Assembly (NCBI GenBank): GCA_000403295.2
Contig: KE159609.1
Location: 1-64,000 of the forward strand
Direction: 5' to 3'
Source of the DNA: Lachnospiraceae bacterium M18-1
Lineage (GTDB): Bacteria > Bacillota > Clostridia > Lachnospirales > Lachnospiraceae
Length of the DNA stretch: 64,000 nucleotides
Below the pieces are notes generated by a model. It did no database searches and had not been told where the DNA came from. It saw only the letters and a program-made list of their open reading frames with translations. This document shows, one piece after another, positions 24,057-33,563 of the stretch. The translations under genes were made by a program, and so were the position numbers. Within the stretch, counting starts at the first letter, position 1; every line of letters starts with the position of its first letter.

Positions 24057-25898
24057 CATAAAGACCGGCCCGGCAGGCGTCCCTTTCCCCACTGTAACTT
24101 CCTGAAAATCCGTGATCCCTTTCCCTTCATTGGGATATTTCATAGAATACACCTGATCCGCCGCAAAGACGGCAGTCAATATACATGCAGTCACCATCAG
24201 CGTTCTGGCCGGAAGCTTCCGGAACACTCCGTCCAGGAAGGGCACAAGCACATACACGACCGCCATGCCGCCGATCCCAAAGATGAGCAGTCCTTCCGCA
24301 CAGATCCTGCCGTGCAGATTGAGGAAATATCCGGTATAATCCCACCATCTGGTGCCGCCGTGAAGGGATTCCAGGAAAACAGAAGTAAAATACTCCACAC
24401 ATCCGCAGAGAACGACAGCCAGGATAAATTCCGCTGCCGGTTTTCTGCGGAATTTGTTTAACAGTAGCAGGATCATCACGCTGCCGCATCCATAGATTGG
24501 AAGCCAGGGGCCGTGCATGACTCCCCGGTTGGCAAATTCACCGTCCGTGATCAGGTGAAGGCTTACTTCCCAGACCCATCCGGCACAGGACAGTGCGAAG
24601 AAGATCAGGATCACGGACCAGATGGAATAGTACCGGAGATAATTCTGGCTTGCGATCCATTTCCGCTTTTTATGTTCCGGGATCGGATACAGCCTGGTAG
24701 GATATACCCGGCCTTCCGCCGCCTTCTTGTCATATTCCAGTTGGAAACGCAGACTCTGTTCCTCTTCCAGTATCTCGATCGCTTTGCTCCGCCGGAAGGT
24801 GACGCCGAATACATCTGCAAAAATGCGCTGGATGCCTTTTAGCTGTGCGGCTTCCGGTAATTTTCTGCCGTACTCTTCATACACATCGGAATAAGTAAAT
24901 TCCAGCATCAGAGGATCCGCATTTTCAAATAAATAGGTATCATTCAGAAGCTCTACATGCTCTGTCCCATGTTCCAGGCCCTGGCGGCGCAGCACGGCGT
25001 AATATTCTGCCAGCACTGACGCCTTGTACGGGGCAGTAAAAAAGATGTTGGAAAGGCCGAAGGTCAGGATGCCAAGCATCTCCCAGCCAAGAAGCGAGAG
25101 CTCCAGCACAAAGCATTCCCATTTATGGCCGTGCATCAGCCTCCGTGACAGAGTGATCGCGTCCATGGTCCTGATGCCTGGATTTTCCGCCAGGATGCAG
25201 GGCACCAGATAGTAGGAATAAGCCTTGATGATTCCCCCTACGATCGTCAGACACCAGAGGGAATACAGGAGGCCTGTCACAAAACGCGCGATCCCTACAT
25301 GGCACCATTTTTTGACCCGCAGTAAAAACCACACCCGCTGGGCAGGAACTTTCTCATAGCAGCGTCCTTCCAGAAACATCCGCAGCATCACGGTCTGGTA
25401 TACTCCGGCTACAAAGACCTGGAGGAGGAACATCAGGAGCAGCGAGCCCAAAAGCATGATCATAATGGCGCCGCTGTCGGTTCCAGCCAGGGAGCGGATG
25501 CCCACCGTCAGGGTCAGGAGATACGCTCCGGAGGATAATTTATTTACAACAGAAGCGAATACACCCCGGCTCCGTCCAAGGGCGGCACGGGGATTGACCA
25601 GTGAATCTTCCACGTACCGTTTTTCTGTTTCCCGAACCCGTTGCTTCTGATCCGCAAAGTTGTCCTCTGTTATATGCATCGTATATTCCAGGAAGGAATT
25701 GATGATGGTGTTGGCAAATGAGGCGCCTGCCTGCGAAGCATCTGCTTCCTGGATATTCACACCGGATCCCGGCATGACGGACTGCCCGCCCAGTATGGAC
25801 GATACCACACAAAGCAGGAGGAACAGACGGTAATGTTTTTTTAATACTTTTTTTGCGCGTGCTTTGATGTCTTTTCTGATTTCTCTTCTCGTATGCAA
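24051..25898 (-). CDS. DUF975 / CmpB-like ABC-permease fusion membrane protein
   Basis: 615 residues, TTG start at 25898 with TTGGAGA upstream. The N-terminal half (about 1-300) resembles DUF975 membrane proteins (REIRKDIKARAKKVLKKHY start, then multiple helices). The C-terminal half (from about 420) resembles the putative ABC permease family CmpB: LSCAGWVWEVSLHLI, NRGVMHGPWLPIYGCGSV, RWWDYTGYFLNLHGRICAEG. These families are usually separate proteins; the fused order is notable. Substrate unknown. The end overlaps the lacI remnant by 6 bp. The ArsR-like gene lies 18 bp upstream, so they may be co-transcribed. Confidence 0.75.
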   Translation of the reverse strand: MHTRREIRKDIKARAKKVLKKHYRLFLLLCVVSSILGGQSVMPGSGVNIQEADASQAGASFANTIINSFLEYTMHITEDNFADQKQRVRETEKRYVEDSLVNPRAALGRSRGVFASVVNKLSSGAYLLTLTVGIRSLAGTDSGAIMIMLLGSLLLMFLLQVFVAGVYQTVMLRMFLEGRCYEKVPAQRVWFLLRVKKWCHVGIARFVTGLLYSLWCLTIVGGIIKAYSYYLVPCILAENPGIRTMDAITLSRRLMHGHKWECFVLELSLLGWEMLGILTFGLSNIFFTAPYKASVLAEYYAVLRRQGLEHGTEHVELLNDTYLFENADPLMLEFTYSDVYEEYGRKLPEAAQLKGIQRIFADVFGVTFRRSKAIEILEEEQSLRFQLEYDKKAAEGRVYPTRLYPIPEHKKRKWIASQNYLRYYSIWSVILIFFALSCAGWVWEVSLHLITDGEFANRGVMHGPWLPIYGCGSVMILLLLNKFRRKPAAEFILAVVLCGCVEYFTSVFLESLHGGTRWWDYTGYFLNLHGRICAEGLLIFGIGGMAVVYVLVPFLDGVFRKLPARTLMVTACILTAVFAADQVYSMKYPNEGKGITDFQEVTVGKGTPAGPVFML

Positions 25899-25916
25899 GT
25901 CGATTCTCCAATCATT

Positions 25917-26885
25917 TCAATATACAACTCTCATGCAGATCCCCTGCGGATGATCCCCGTACTTTTCTCCGAAGATATTCACCCCGCCCGGGTGTGCGGC
26001 ATCTGACTTGAGGCAGATCTTAAATGAGATATAAGGATGCTCTGTCAGCCCTATGGTACTTAGACTGACAGCCGGATTGACAGACATTTCGTTGATATAT
26101 CCGCCGTCCGGGCGCAGAGATATGGTGGTCAGCTGTCCGTACTGGGTGCGGCCCATGGGCCAGATATCCGGAGTCAGCTTCCCCCTTCTCACGCCAAAAT
26201 CTCCTGGGCACGTGTAGGTCCCGATCTCCTGTTCATTGATGAAAAATGTGATATCCGACGGCCAGTCCTCGCTGTAGCCCGGCGCCTCGGAGCAGAGCTC
26301 CAGGGTGAAGGAAAGCTCCTGCAGGGCCAGCAGGCTGTTGATCTTATTCGGAAACCGGTATTCCAGAAATCCGCGGCTGAACCAGATGAGCTGTGCGCTG
26401 CTTCGTTCGGCGGAATAGAAAGAAACCGGGTTGTCAAAGCAGTCGATGATTCCGTCCGTGCCGGCCAGACCGCAGGTCGGGCTGACGTCAAAATTATAAT
26501 AGCTGCCGATTGGCATATCATATAGAAAAGAATGGTCGGCGGAATCGATATCCGTATCATACGCTTCCAGGTGGAAGGATAGGATATGGCACATGCATAC
26601 CCGCATGGAGCCGCGTATTCCGGGCTGATTTTCCGTAATGATGAGCCCGGCGTCCTCCAGACAGCGGATGTGCATAGCCGTGGAGGACAGCGGGATCCGC
26701 AGCAGCCTTGAAATCTCCTGGAGAGATAAGGGCTTGGCCTTGATCAGGTTCAGGATGTCGATCCGGACCGGGGAAGACAGTGCTTTTCCAATCGCGACGA
26801 TGTGTTCCTTATGGCATGAGATGGCCAGATTGAGTTCCAGATTTTTTTCGCCGATCACTTTTGGAATGCTTTGAATTGCCGCCAT
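25917..26885 (-). CDS. ArsR-like winged-helix regulator with beta-rich C-terminal domain
   Basis: 322 residues. The winged helix (about 25-100) has GKALSSPVRIDILNLIKAK and LSLQEISRLLRIPLSSTAMH. The long C-terminal part (about 150-320) is beta-rich and unlike classic metal-sensing ArsR proteins; no metal-binding CxC motif is visible. ATG 26885 has GAAAGGAACG upstream; the frame is open to 26972 without a better site. Divergence from the GH2 glycosidase suggests it controls that gene, as in similar Firmicutes arrangements (inference). Confidence 0.8.
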   Translation of the reverse strand: MAAIQSIPKVIGEKNLELNLAISCHKEHIVAIGKALSSPVRIDILNLIKAKPLSLQEISRLLRIPLSSTAMHIRCLEDAGLIITENQPGIRGSMRVCMCHILSFHLEAYDTDIDSADHSFLYDMPIGSYYNFDVSPTCGLAGTDGIIDCFDNPVSFYSAERSSAQLIWFSRGFLEYRFPNKINSLLALQELSFTLELCSEAPGYSEDWPSDITFFINEQEIGTYTCPGDFGVRRGKLTPDIWPMGRTQYGQLTTISLRPDGGYINEMSVNPAVSLSTIGLTEHPYISFKICLKSDAAHPGGVNIFGEKYGDHPQGICMRVVY

Positions 26886-27423
26886 AGCTGCGTTCCTTTC
26901 TGTCAGATTGATTCCCGCGAAGCAACGTGCCAAGCAGCCGTGCCTGCGTGATCCTTGACTGTTAATAAACAAAAATTACAGGATAAATATTATAAAATAA
27001 AGAAATAAGAAGCATTTATTGCATTATAAATATAATAAAAAGTAATGTCAATAAATATTGCACAAAATAAAAACAAACATATTGTGTAAACAAACAAAAA
27101 TTGCCGGTTTGGACAAAATACAATTGCATTTAGAAAATATGAAGAGTATAATAGCGATATAAAATCTAGCAAAATGGTATATGATGTATGAAAAAAGAAG
27201 ATAGAAAATAGAATATACATTACTTTATGAAAAGAAAAAAACAGCAATTTGGAGATATATTTCAATTATAATAGATTTAAGTGTGGCCTATGGGCAGTAT
27301 ATATTTCAAAAAAACAGTAATTATCAATGCAGAAGCCAGAACAACTGCAGCGGCAGATGTTATTGCCTCGTGCAGCGGCGCCGCTGTATCTGGAAGGGAT
27401 TAAAAAAGGAACAGGTGAGGAGT
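26886..27423. promoter_or_regulatory. AT-rich divergent control region (ArsR-like / GH2)
   Basis: This 538-bp gap is strongly AT-rich from about 26970 to 27280. It contains TTGCAT (27124-27129), 17-bp spacer, TATAAT (27147-27152) pointing to the GH2 gene. The transcribed leader of about 265 nt includes the palindrome CAGCGGCGCCGCTG near 27374-27387. I see no gene in it; the open frame from 27283 to the GH2 start lacks a ribosome binding site. Confidence 0.5.
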
Positions 27424-29199
27424 ATGAGAAATGAATATCCGCGTCCGGACTTTGTGAGGGAGCGGTGGAAGAGCTTAAATGGAACATGGGATTTTTACGA
27501 GGGGCTCCGGGCCAGAAAGCTGCAGATTGAGGTGCCTTTCGTACCGCAGAGCAGGCTGAGCGGCATTGGCAGAAATCTGACTTCAGATGCGATCCTGTAT
27601 GAGAGACTGTTTACGGTTCCGAAGGAATGGGAAGGGAATCGGGTCCTTCTGCATTTCGGCGCTGTCGACTATCAATGCAGTGTATGGGTCAACGGCCAGT
27701 GCGCAGGCACACATCAGGGCGGACAGACACCATTTACATATGATATAACAGATTTTCTGAATGGAGTCGAAGAGCATCTGAGAGTGTCGGTGGTGGATTA
27801 TCTGACAGATGAAGGGATCCCGCGGGGAAAGCAGTTCTGGAAAGAAAAGGGACAGTCTATCTGGCACACGCAGTCCAGCGGCATCTGGCAGTCCGTGTGG
27901 ATCGAGCCGGTGGATAAGGCTTATATCGAGTGGATGCATTTTACGCCGGATATCGACAAAGGGACCGTGGAGATCACTTATCAGGTATCCGACGGTACGC
28001 CGGACACTTATCAAGTGGAGCTGGATATTCAGTTCCAAAGCTGTAAAGTGCATACAGAGACTATAGAAGGAAAAGGCAGAAGAGGAAAGATCCTCGCAGA
28101 TGTATTTGGGAATCATGAGCTGTGCGGAACATTTTATTTCAGCCATCGTTACTGGTCGCCGGAGCATCCGTACTTATTCGATGTCAAGGTAAAGCTCAAA
28201 AACGGAGAGAACTGCTTTGACAGCATTTCGACGTATTTTGGGATGCGCAAGATCCATGTCCGGGACGGCAAGGTTTACCTGAATAACCAGCCCTATTATC
28301 AAAAACTCCTGCTGGACCAGGGGTACTGGAAGGATGGGCTGATGACTGCACCGGATCAGGAGGAATATGCGGAGGACATCCGCAAGGCGAAGGAAATGGG
28401 ATTCAATGGCTGCAGGAAGCATGAAAAGGTGGAAGACCCGATATTCCTATACCAGGCGGACAAACTGGGATTCCTGGTATGGGAAAGCATGGCAAGCTTC
28501 TGGAGTTTCAGCCCCCAGGGAGGGACTGCATTTGCGGAAGAATGGAGCCGGGTGATCCAGAGGGATTATAACCACCCCTGCATCGTGCTCTGGAATATGA
28601 TGAATGAAAGCTGGGGAGTACCGCGCATTTATGACGACGGCCAACAGCAGCACTTTGCCAGAGCCATGTACCATATGGCAAGGGGGCTTGACGCTTCACG
28701 GCTGGTGATCGCCAACGACGGCTGGGAAATGACAGAAAATGATATCTGCGCATTTCATACATATGAGCACGGGGAACAGGGAGATACGGCGCAGCAGGAA
28801 CGCTTCCGCACAGGGGTCCGAAGCCTGGAGGGATTATCAGGACTTGTGAAAAGATCGCTGTTCGCAAAAGGATTTTCGTATGAAGGACAGCCAGTCATGC
28901 TGACCGGGATCGGAAAAGCTGCCATGCAGGCGGTGCATGCTGAAAACGCCGCGGAAGAAGAGCCGGCAGACAGGAGCCATGGGGACGCCCGCCAGGCATT
29001 TCTGGAATTTTATGAACGCCTGATCGGCGATATCTATGACTCGGAGCTGCTCTGCGGCTTCTGCTATACGCAGCTGACAGATATTGAACAGGAGCGAAAT
29101 GGCCTTCTGGACGAGATGCATCAGTATAAGATGGATGCTGCAGCGATCAGGCGGATCAATGAAGGAAAGAAAGCCGCAGGGACATTTTTAAATGCGTGA
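27424..29199 (+). CDS. GH2-family glycosidase with substituted nucleophile position
   Basis: 591 residues. N-terminal sugar-binding jelly-roll (about 1-170, with WNGTWDFYEG-like SLNGTWDFYEG), immunoglobulin-like middle and TIM-barrel C-terminal domain. The general acid/base is Glu395 in LWNMMNESWG. The nucleophile motif usually reads LTEFGG in relatives; here the aligned stretch is MLTGIGKAA, with Gly495 in place of Glu, 100 residues after the acid/base. A hydrolase without its nucleophile should be badly impaired, unless another residue serves. ATG 27424 has GGTGAGGAG upstream. No signal peptide is visible. It is divergent from the ArsR-like regulator. Confidence 0.85.
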   Translation: MRNEYPRPDFVRERWKSLNGTWDFYEGLRARKLQIEVPFVPQSRLSGIGRNLTSDAILYERLFTVPKEWEGNRVLLHFGAVDYQCSVWVNGQCAGTHQGGQTPFTYDITDFLNGVEEHLRVSVVDYLTDEGIPRGKQFWKEKGQSIWHTQSSGIWQSVWIEPVDKAYIEWMHFTPDIDKGTVEITYQVSDGTPDTYQVELDIQFQSCKVHTETIEGKGRRGKILADVFGNHELCGTFYFSHRYWSPEHPYLFDVKVKLKNGENCFDSISTYFGMRKIHVRDGKVYLNNQPYYQKLLLDQGYWKDGLMTAPDQEEYAEDIRKAKEMGFNGCRKHEKVEDPIFLYQADKLGFLVWESMASFWSFSPQGGTAFAEEWSRVIQRDYNHPCIVLWNMMNESWGVPRIYDDGQQQHFARAMYHMARGLDASRLVIANDGWEMTENDICAFHTYEHGEQGDTAQQERFRTGVRSLEGLSGLVKRSLFAKGFSYEGQPVMLTGIGKAAMQAVHAENAAEEEPADRSHGDARQAFLEFYERLIGDIYDSELLCGFCYTQLTDIEQERNGLLDEMHQYKMDAAAIRRINEGKKAAGTFLNA

Positions 29200-29217
29200 C
29201 CAAGAACAGCTGAAATT

Positions 29218-29318
29218 GTTACTATTCACAGCCACTTCACACACATGCGCAAAAACAGCCGGCAAAGCCGTCTGCCGATGCTGCGCATCTTGATTTTTAT
29301 ATGGCTGTGAATAGTAAC
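29218..29318. repeat. Palindromic intergenic repeat, copy C (101 bp)
   Basis: Perfect 17-bp terminal inverted repeats GTTACTATTCACAGCCA (29218-29234) and TGGCTGTGAATAGTAAC (29302-29318). ATGCGCA/TGCGCAT forms an inner stem. The outer ends match copies A and B. It fills the gap between the GH2 and GGDEF genes together with the GGDEF promoter. Confidence 0.82.
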
Positions 29319-29347
29319 CTGAAATTTAAAGTTTTTGCAAAAAATAA

Positions 29348-29377
29348 TTCACATTTTCCATGAATATCTGTTATAAT
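29348..29377 (+). promoter_or_regulatory. Promoter of the GGDEF gene and probably the Wadjet-like operon
   Basis: TTCACA (29348-29353), 18-bp spacer, TATAAT (29372-29377), about 97 bp before ATG 29474. No other clear promoter is seen before jetD. Confidence 0.6.
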
Positions 29378-29473
29378 TAAAATGATTGTCTACGATTGCT
29401 GCACATGCTGTCAAGATATCAGATCGAAAACAGAAGCAGATCAGGATCAGCAGTAAACAAAGGGGGATATTTT

Positions 29474-30838
29474 ATGGAAATCGAAAAACCCAAAAATGTC
29501 AGGGGCATCAAGATCCGCACGGTCAATGGTACCATGATCTTTGTAGCATGTATACTTTATATCTTGGTCATCTATGCGACACTGCAGGTTTCGCTCCGGT
29601 ATGACGAACTGATCGCGGCGACCAACGATTATATTGCCTGTGAAAAAAATGCGGCGCTTGTGCGGGAGGGCTCCGATTATCTTACGGAGGAGGTCCGTCT
29701 GTATGCCGTTACTTCGGAGATTCAGTATGTGGAAGCATATCTGAAAGAAGTGAATGTGACAAAGCGCCGGGAGAAGGCGCTCGAGGAGCTGGAAAAGTTT
29801 TCATTCAGCGAGAAAGCAAGCGAATATCTGGAGGCCGCGCTCTTTAATTCCAACAAACTGATCTCCAGGGAGCTCTATGCGATGAAGCTGGTTTCTACCG
29901 GGAATGGGACAGATCAGAAAAGCCTTCCGGGAGAAGTAAGGGATATCCAGCTGACTGCCGAGGATCAGGAGCTGACTTCGGAAGAGATGCTGAATAAGGC
30001 TCAGGAAATGGTGTTTAACGATACCTACCAGGAAGCTAAGGAAGAGATCATGGGCGATATCGGCCTGTTTCTGGAGGATATTGTGGCGGAAACGGGGCAG
30101 AGACAGGCAGGCTGTGTGGACTCTCTGCAGAGTATGATCGCACAGCAGAGGGGATATATCAGTGTTCTGTTTATACTGAATATCCTGGTATTCATCATGA
30201 ATATCGTTTTGGTCGTGAAACCGCTGCAGCGCTGTATTCAGGCTGTAAAAGAGGGCAGATTGATGCAGCTCACCGGCTCCTATGAGTTCCGGTATCTTGC
30301 TCTGACCTATAACGACATTTTTGAGACCAATACGGCCAATGAGGAGTTGCTGCGCTACAGGGCAGAGCATGATACGCTCACCGGAATCTCCAACCGGGAT
30401 TCCTTTGAACGGCTGCGGGAGATCATGAAGACAAGTACGATTCCGGTGGCGCTTCTTCTGGTTGATGTAGATGGATATAATAAGATCAATGACAGATACG
30501 GTCACGATACCGGGGATATGATCCTGAAAAAAGTAGCGAAGATCCTGCAGGATCAGTTCCGCACCAGCGATCATATCGCGCGAATCGGCGGGGATGAATT
30601 TGCCGTGATCATGACAGATATTACCCCGGAACTCAAAGATGCGATCATCAATAAGCTTGTTTCCATCGGCACGGAGCTGGGGAAAACCAAGGATGGGTGC
30701 CCGAAGGTAACGATCAGTACCGGAATCGCGTTTTCGCCTGCAGGGATGGATGACGAGATCTATATGAGAGCTGACAGGGCCTTGTGCTATGTGAAAGAAT
30801 GCGGCCGGAACGGGTACAAATTCTACGACGAATTTTAA
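29474..30838 (+). CDS. Membrane diguanylate cyclase (GGDEF)
   Basis: 454 residues. One membrane helix near 20-42 and a second near 230-255 flank a roughly 185-residue outer sensor region. The catalytic domain (about 290-454) has an intact GGDEF at 372-376 and the inhibitory-site RxxD (R363-D366) five residues before it, so it should make and be feedback-inhibited by cyclic di-GMP. ATG 29474 follows AAAGGGGGAT. The stop is only 24 nt before the jetD start with no terminator between, so the cyclase is probably in the same transcript as the defence genes. No EAL or HD-GYP partner is in the window. Confidence 0.92.
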   Translation: MEIEKPKNVRGIKIRTVNGTMIFVACILYILVIYATLQVSLRYDELIAATNDYIACEKNAALVREGSDYLTEEVRLYAVTSEIQYVEAYLKEVNVTKRREKALEELEKFSFSEKASEYLEAALFNSNKLISRELYAMKLVSTGNGTDQKSLPGEVRDIQLTAEDQELTSEEMLNKAQEMVFNDTYQEAKEEIMGDIGLFLEDIVAETGQRQAGCVDSLQSMIAQQRGYISVLFILNILVFIMNIVLVVKPLQRCIQAVKEGRLMQLTGSYEFRYLALTYNDIFETNTANEELLRYRAEHDTLTGISNRDSFERLREIMKTSTIPVALLLVDVDGYNKINDRYGHDTGDMILKKVAKILQDQFRTSDHIARIGGDEFAVIMTDITPELKDAIINKLVSIGTELGKTKDGCPKVTISTGIAFSPAGMDDEIYMRADRALCYVKECGRNGYKFYDEF

Positions 30839-30862
30839 AGCGGATTGGGAAGGAGGCGGCCG

Positions 30863-31843
30863 ATGAAACGGATCGCTCTGGAACAGCTGATAAAACCGTA
30901 TGCAGATAAATCCTACGCCGAACAGTGCCGCTATGTCCGGGAGATGCTGGATTCCGGCCGGGTGAGGCCGCTGAAGGCATCCGGCACCAACGGCAAGACT
31001 CCGGCCCTGTATCTGGAGTATTGGCTTACGGAGGAACAGAAGAACTATGAAGAACTGCGGGAAGAGCTGACCTATCAGCTTGTCCCGCTTCTTTCCGTGG
31101 ATTATTACATGAACCATCCCGCGGCCTACGAACAGGACAGAAAATGGGTCCTCCTTTTGAACAAATATCTGAAAGAACGCCGGGAGCTTCTGGAGAGCCG
31201 GGAATCGGTCAATGAACGGAGCTTCGAGATCTGGAACCGGGAAAAGTTTCTGACGAGGGAGCAGGGGAAAAGGATCCTCAAGCGCTGCGGACAAGAGATG
31301 GATTTCCTGAAAGTGTACGAAACCACAGAGCCTCTTTCCTACTATTCACACACCAGAGATGTGCCACAGAAGCTGCTGATCCTGGAAAATAAGGATCCCT
31401 TTTACAGTATGCGGCAGCATTTGATCGCGGGAAATCATAAGATCCTGGGGGAGAGTATCGGAACGCTGATCTACGGTGCGGGAAAAAGGATCTTGAAATC
31501 CTTTCAGGACTTTGACCTTTGTGTGGAGCCCTATATGAAGGCGGAAGGGAATCGGATCTTCTATTTCGGAGATCTGGATTATGAAGGAATCGGGATCTAT
31601 GAAAGCCTGGCAGGGCTCAGCAGGGATTCCTGGAAGATCGTGCCCTTTGTCCCGGCGTATGATGCTATGCTGAAAAAGGCCGGACAGTGCGGAGATCTGC
31701 CGGAGATGAAGGAAAGGCAGAACCGGAACATCCGGGACGAGTTCTTTTCTTATTTTACGCCGGAATGCGCAGAGGCCATGCGCCGGATCCTGGAAGCGGG
31801 AAGGTATATACCGCAGGAAATATTAAATATTTCGGACTTTTAG
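30863..31843 (+). CDS. jetD: JetD-like TOPRIM nuclease subunit of a Wadjet-type system
   Basis: 326 residues. The C-terminal TOPRIM-like domain has the acidic residues in LLILENKDPFYSM (about 170-182) and FYFGDLDYEGIGIYESL (about 232-248), the E...DxD layout of JetD/topoisomerase-VI-A-related nucleases that cut looped plasmid DNA. N-terminal helical DNA-binding region precedes. ATG 30863 sits after GGAAGGAGGCGG; an in-frame TTG at 30845 is upstream of that site. It is first in the order jetD-jetA-jetB-jetC, whereas the usual order places jetD last. Confidence 0.82.
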   Translation: MKRIALEQLIKPYADKSYAEQCRYVREMLDSGRVRPLKASGTNGKTPALYLEYWLTEEQKNYEELREELTYQLVPLLSVDYYMNHPAAYEQDRKWVLLLNKYLKERRELLESRESVNERSFEIWNREKFLTREQGKRILKRCGQEMDFLKVYETTEPLSYYSHTRDVPQKLLILENKDPFYSMRQHLIAGNHKILGESIGTLIYGAGKRILKSFQDFDLCVEPYMKAEGNRIFYFGDLDYEGIGIYESLAGLSRDSWKIVPFVPAYDAMLKKAGQCGDLPEMKERQNRNIRDEFFSYFTPECAEAMRRILEAGRYIPQEILNISDF

Positions 31844-31920
31844 AAATAATCAGAGACAACAGCAGGCGGGCATGTGTTCTGCTGACTCGCAGAGTGATTT
31901 TATAAAAGAGGAATTACGAG

Positions 31921-33549
31921 ATGCAGTATGAATTTTTAAAGCATTTTCCGAGAAGGATGAAAAATGTAGGGCTGTACACGGTCCTGATCCAGAACAGCCT
32001 GCAGAAAACGACCTGGAAGCAGCATGGATTTCAGAAGACAGACGAGCAGTTCAACCTGATCTTTGCCGTGATGCTCTACATCATGGAGCAGTCGCTGAAG
32101 GAAGAGAACTGTACGATGGACGATATCGGCGCTTATATCGACACGGTCAACGTCCAGTATTTCCGGAAAGACATGTCCTACGAGGACTGCCGCAGCCTGG
32201 GAGACTTTATTGTCAATGTGATCCTTTCCAACGAGGGGAGGGTCATGCATTTTGACGGCTATGACTTCGAAGAGAACGCATATCAGAGCATACACATCAG
32301 CTACGTGGCCAACAGGATCGTCTATCTGGATCAGGATTTCAAGCGCACGTCTTATTACCTTACGGACGATGGATACAATCTTTTACTGTCAACCCTGGAA
32401 ATCGAGAATAATATGAAGCTGACCATACACGAGATGATCTTCCAGATGCACTTGGAAAAGCAGAGCTATGACAAAGCCGTGGATGAGATCAAGAACGTGT
32501 TCAACCTGCTTCGGATCCAGCTCCAGAAGATTCAGGAAGCCATGGGGAAGATCCGGAGAAATGCATTGAATTATTCGGTCCGTGATTATGAGCAGATCCT
32601 GCATGAAAATCTGGAAACCATCGACGACACCAAGAAAAAGTTCCAGAACTACCGGGAAATGGTAAAAAGCCGCGTACAGGAACTGGAAGAGACCAATATC
32701 AATGTCAGGAGGCTCAGCCCGAAGGAGGAGGAAAAATTAAGGCATCTGCGGGAAATTGAGTGGTATCTGAACCGCACCATTGACGAGCATCAGAAGATCC
32801 TGGGCAGTCATTTGGACCTGAAAGCGCTGTACACCCGGGAACTGGAAGACCTGACCCGGATGTCATTGATCAGACGGTTTTCCCTGCGGACAGAATTATA
32901 TGACAGGCTTCTGGAAAAACCGGCCGCCCTGGAGGAACTGGAATATTTCCTGCGGCCCCTGTTCAACCAGGATGCAGAAAAGGTCTACAACCTGAATAAG
33001 GCTTTCCAGCTGCAGCGCCCGGTGCGCAGGCAGGCGGAGGAGGATATCCAGGAACAGATCGATTTTGACGAGGAAGCGTGGGAGCAGGAGCAGGAACGTC
33101 TCCGGATGGAAAAGCTGAAACGCTACAAGCAGAGCCTGACCGGACTGCTGGAACAGGCTGTCCGTACAGAGAAGGGGGAGATCACCCTGGAACAGGTGGA
33201 GGAGCAGATTCGGGAAGACATGGAAGTCTGCGACCGGCTGATCCCGAATGTGGAGATCTTCAAGGAGATCATGGTGGAATTGATCAAGAACCGGGAAGTG
33301 GAGCTTGATGTGCTGCGGAAGGAGCGAAGCCAGTTCATCCAGGACCGGCAGGGGGAATTTCAGCTCAATGAGATGCTGCTGCAGCTGACAGAGGAAAATC
33401 CGGAATTTGCGGATATCCGGCAGATCCGGGTGGAACGCCTCGAAAAGGGCGGTACAGTGACTTTTGCGGGGATCCGCAATGAAAACGGGGAACGAAAAGA
33501 TATCCGGTGTTCAAATGTGCGGATCTGCGTATCCCAAAAAGAAGGATGA
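31921..33549 (+). CDS. jetA: JetA-like (MukF/kleisin-type) subunit, locus 1
   Basis: 542 residues, highly helical. N-terminal winged-helix-like part (about 1-130) with FNLIFAVMLYIMEQSL; central coiled-coil (about 170-300, e.g. HEMIFQMHLEKQSYDKAVDE); C-terminal acidic/helical part. This architecture matches the kleisin-like JetA/MksF subunit that bridges SMC heads. The assignment rests on layout and neighbours; I cannot give a Pfam score. ATG 31921 has AAAGAGGAATTACGAG upstream. jetB follows 66 nt later. Confidence 0.75.
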   Translation: MQYEFLKHFPRRMKNVGLYTVLIQNSLQKTTWKQHGFQKTDEQFNLIFAVMLYIMEQSLKEENCTMDDIGAYIDTVNVQYFRKDMSYEDCRSLGDFIVNVILSNEGRVMHFDGYDFEENAYQSIHISYVANRIVYLDQDFKRTSYYLTDDGYNLLLSTLEIENNMKLTIHEMIFQMHLEKQSYDKAVDEIKNVFNLLRIQLQKIQEAMGKIRRNALNYSVRDYEQILHENLETIDDTKKKFQNYREMVKSRVQELEETNINVRRLSPKEEEKLRHLREIEWYLNRTIDEHQKILGSHLDLKALYTRELEDLTRMSLIRRFSLRTELYDRLLEKPAALEELEYFLRPLFNQDAEKVYNLNKAFQLQRPVRRQAEEDIQEQIDFDEEAWEQEQERLRMEKLKRYKQSLTGLLEQAVRTEKGEITLEQVEEQIREDMEVCDRLIPNVEIFKEIMVELIKNREVELDVLRKERSQFIQDRQGEFQLNEMLLQLTEENPEFADIRQIRVERLEKGGTVTFAGIRNENGERKDIRCSNVRICVSQKEG

Positions 33550-33563
33550 TAAGGAGGCCGGCT

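Noticed and set aside
29801..31294. 497-codon minus-strand open frame across the GGDEF and jetD genes
   Set aside because: It spans two well-supported plus-strand genes and their junction; antisense shadow.
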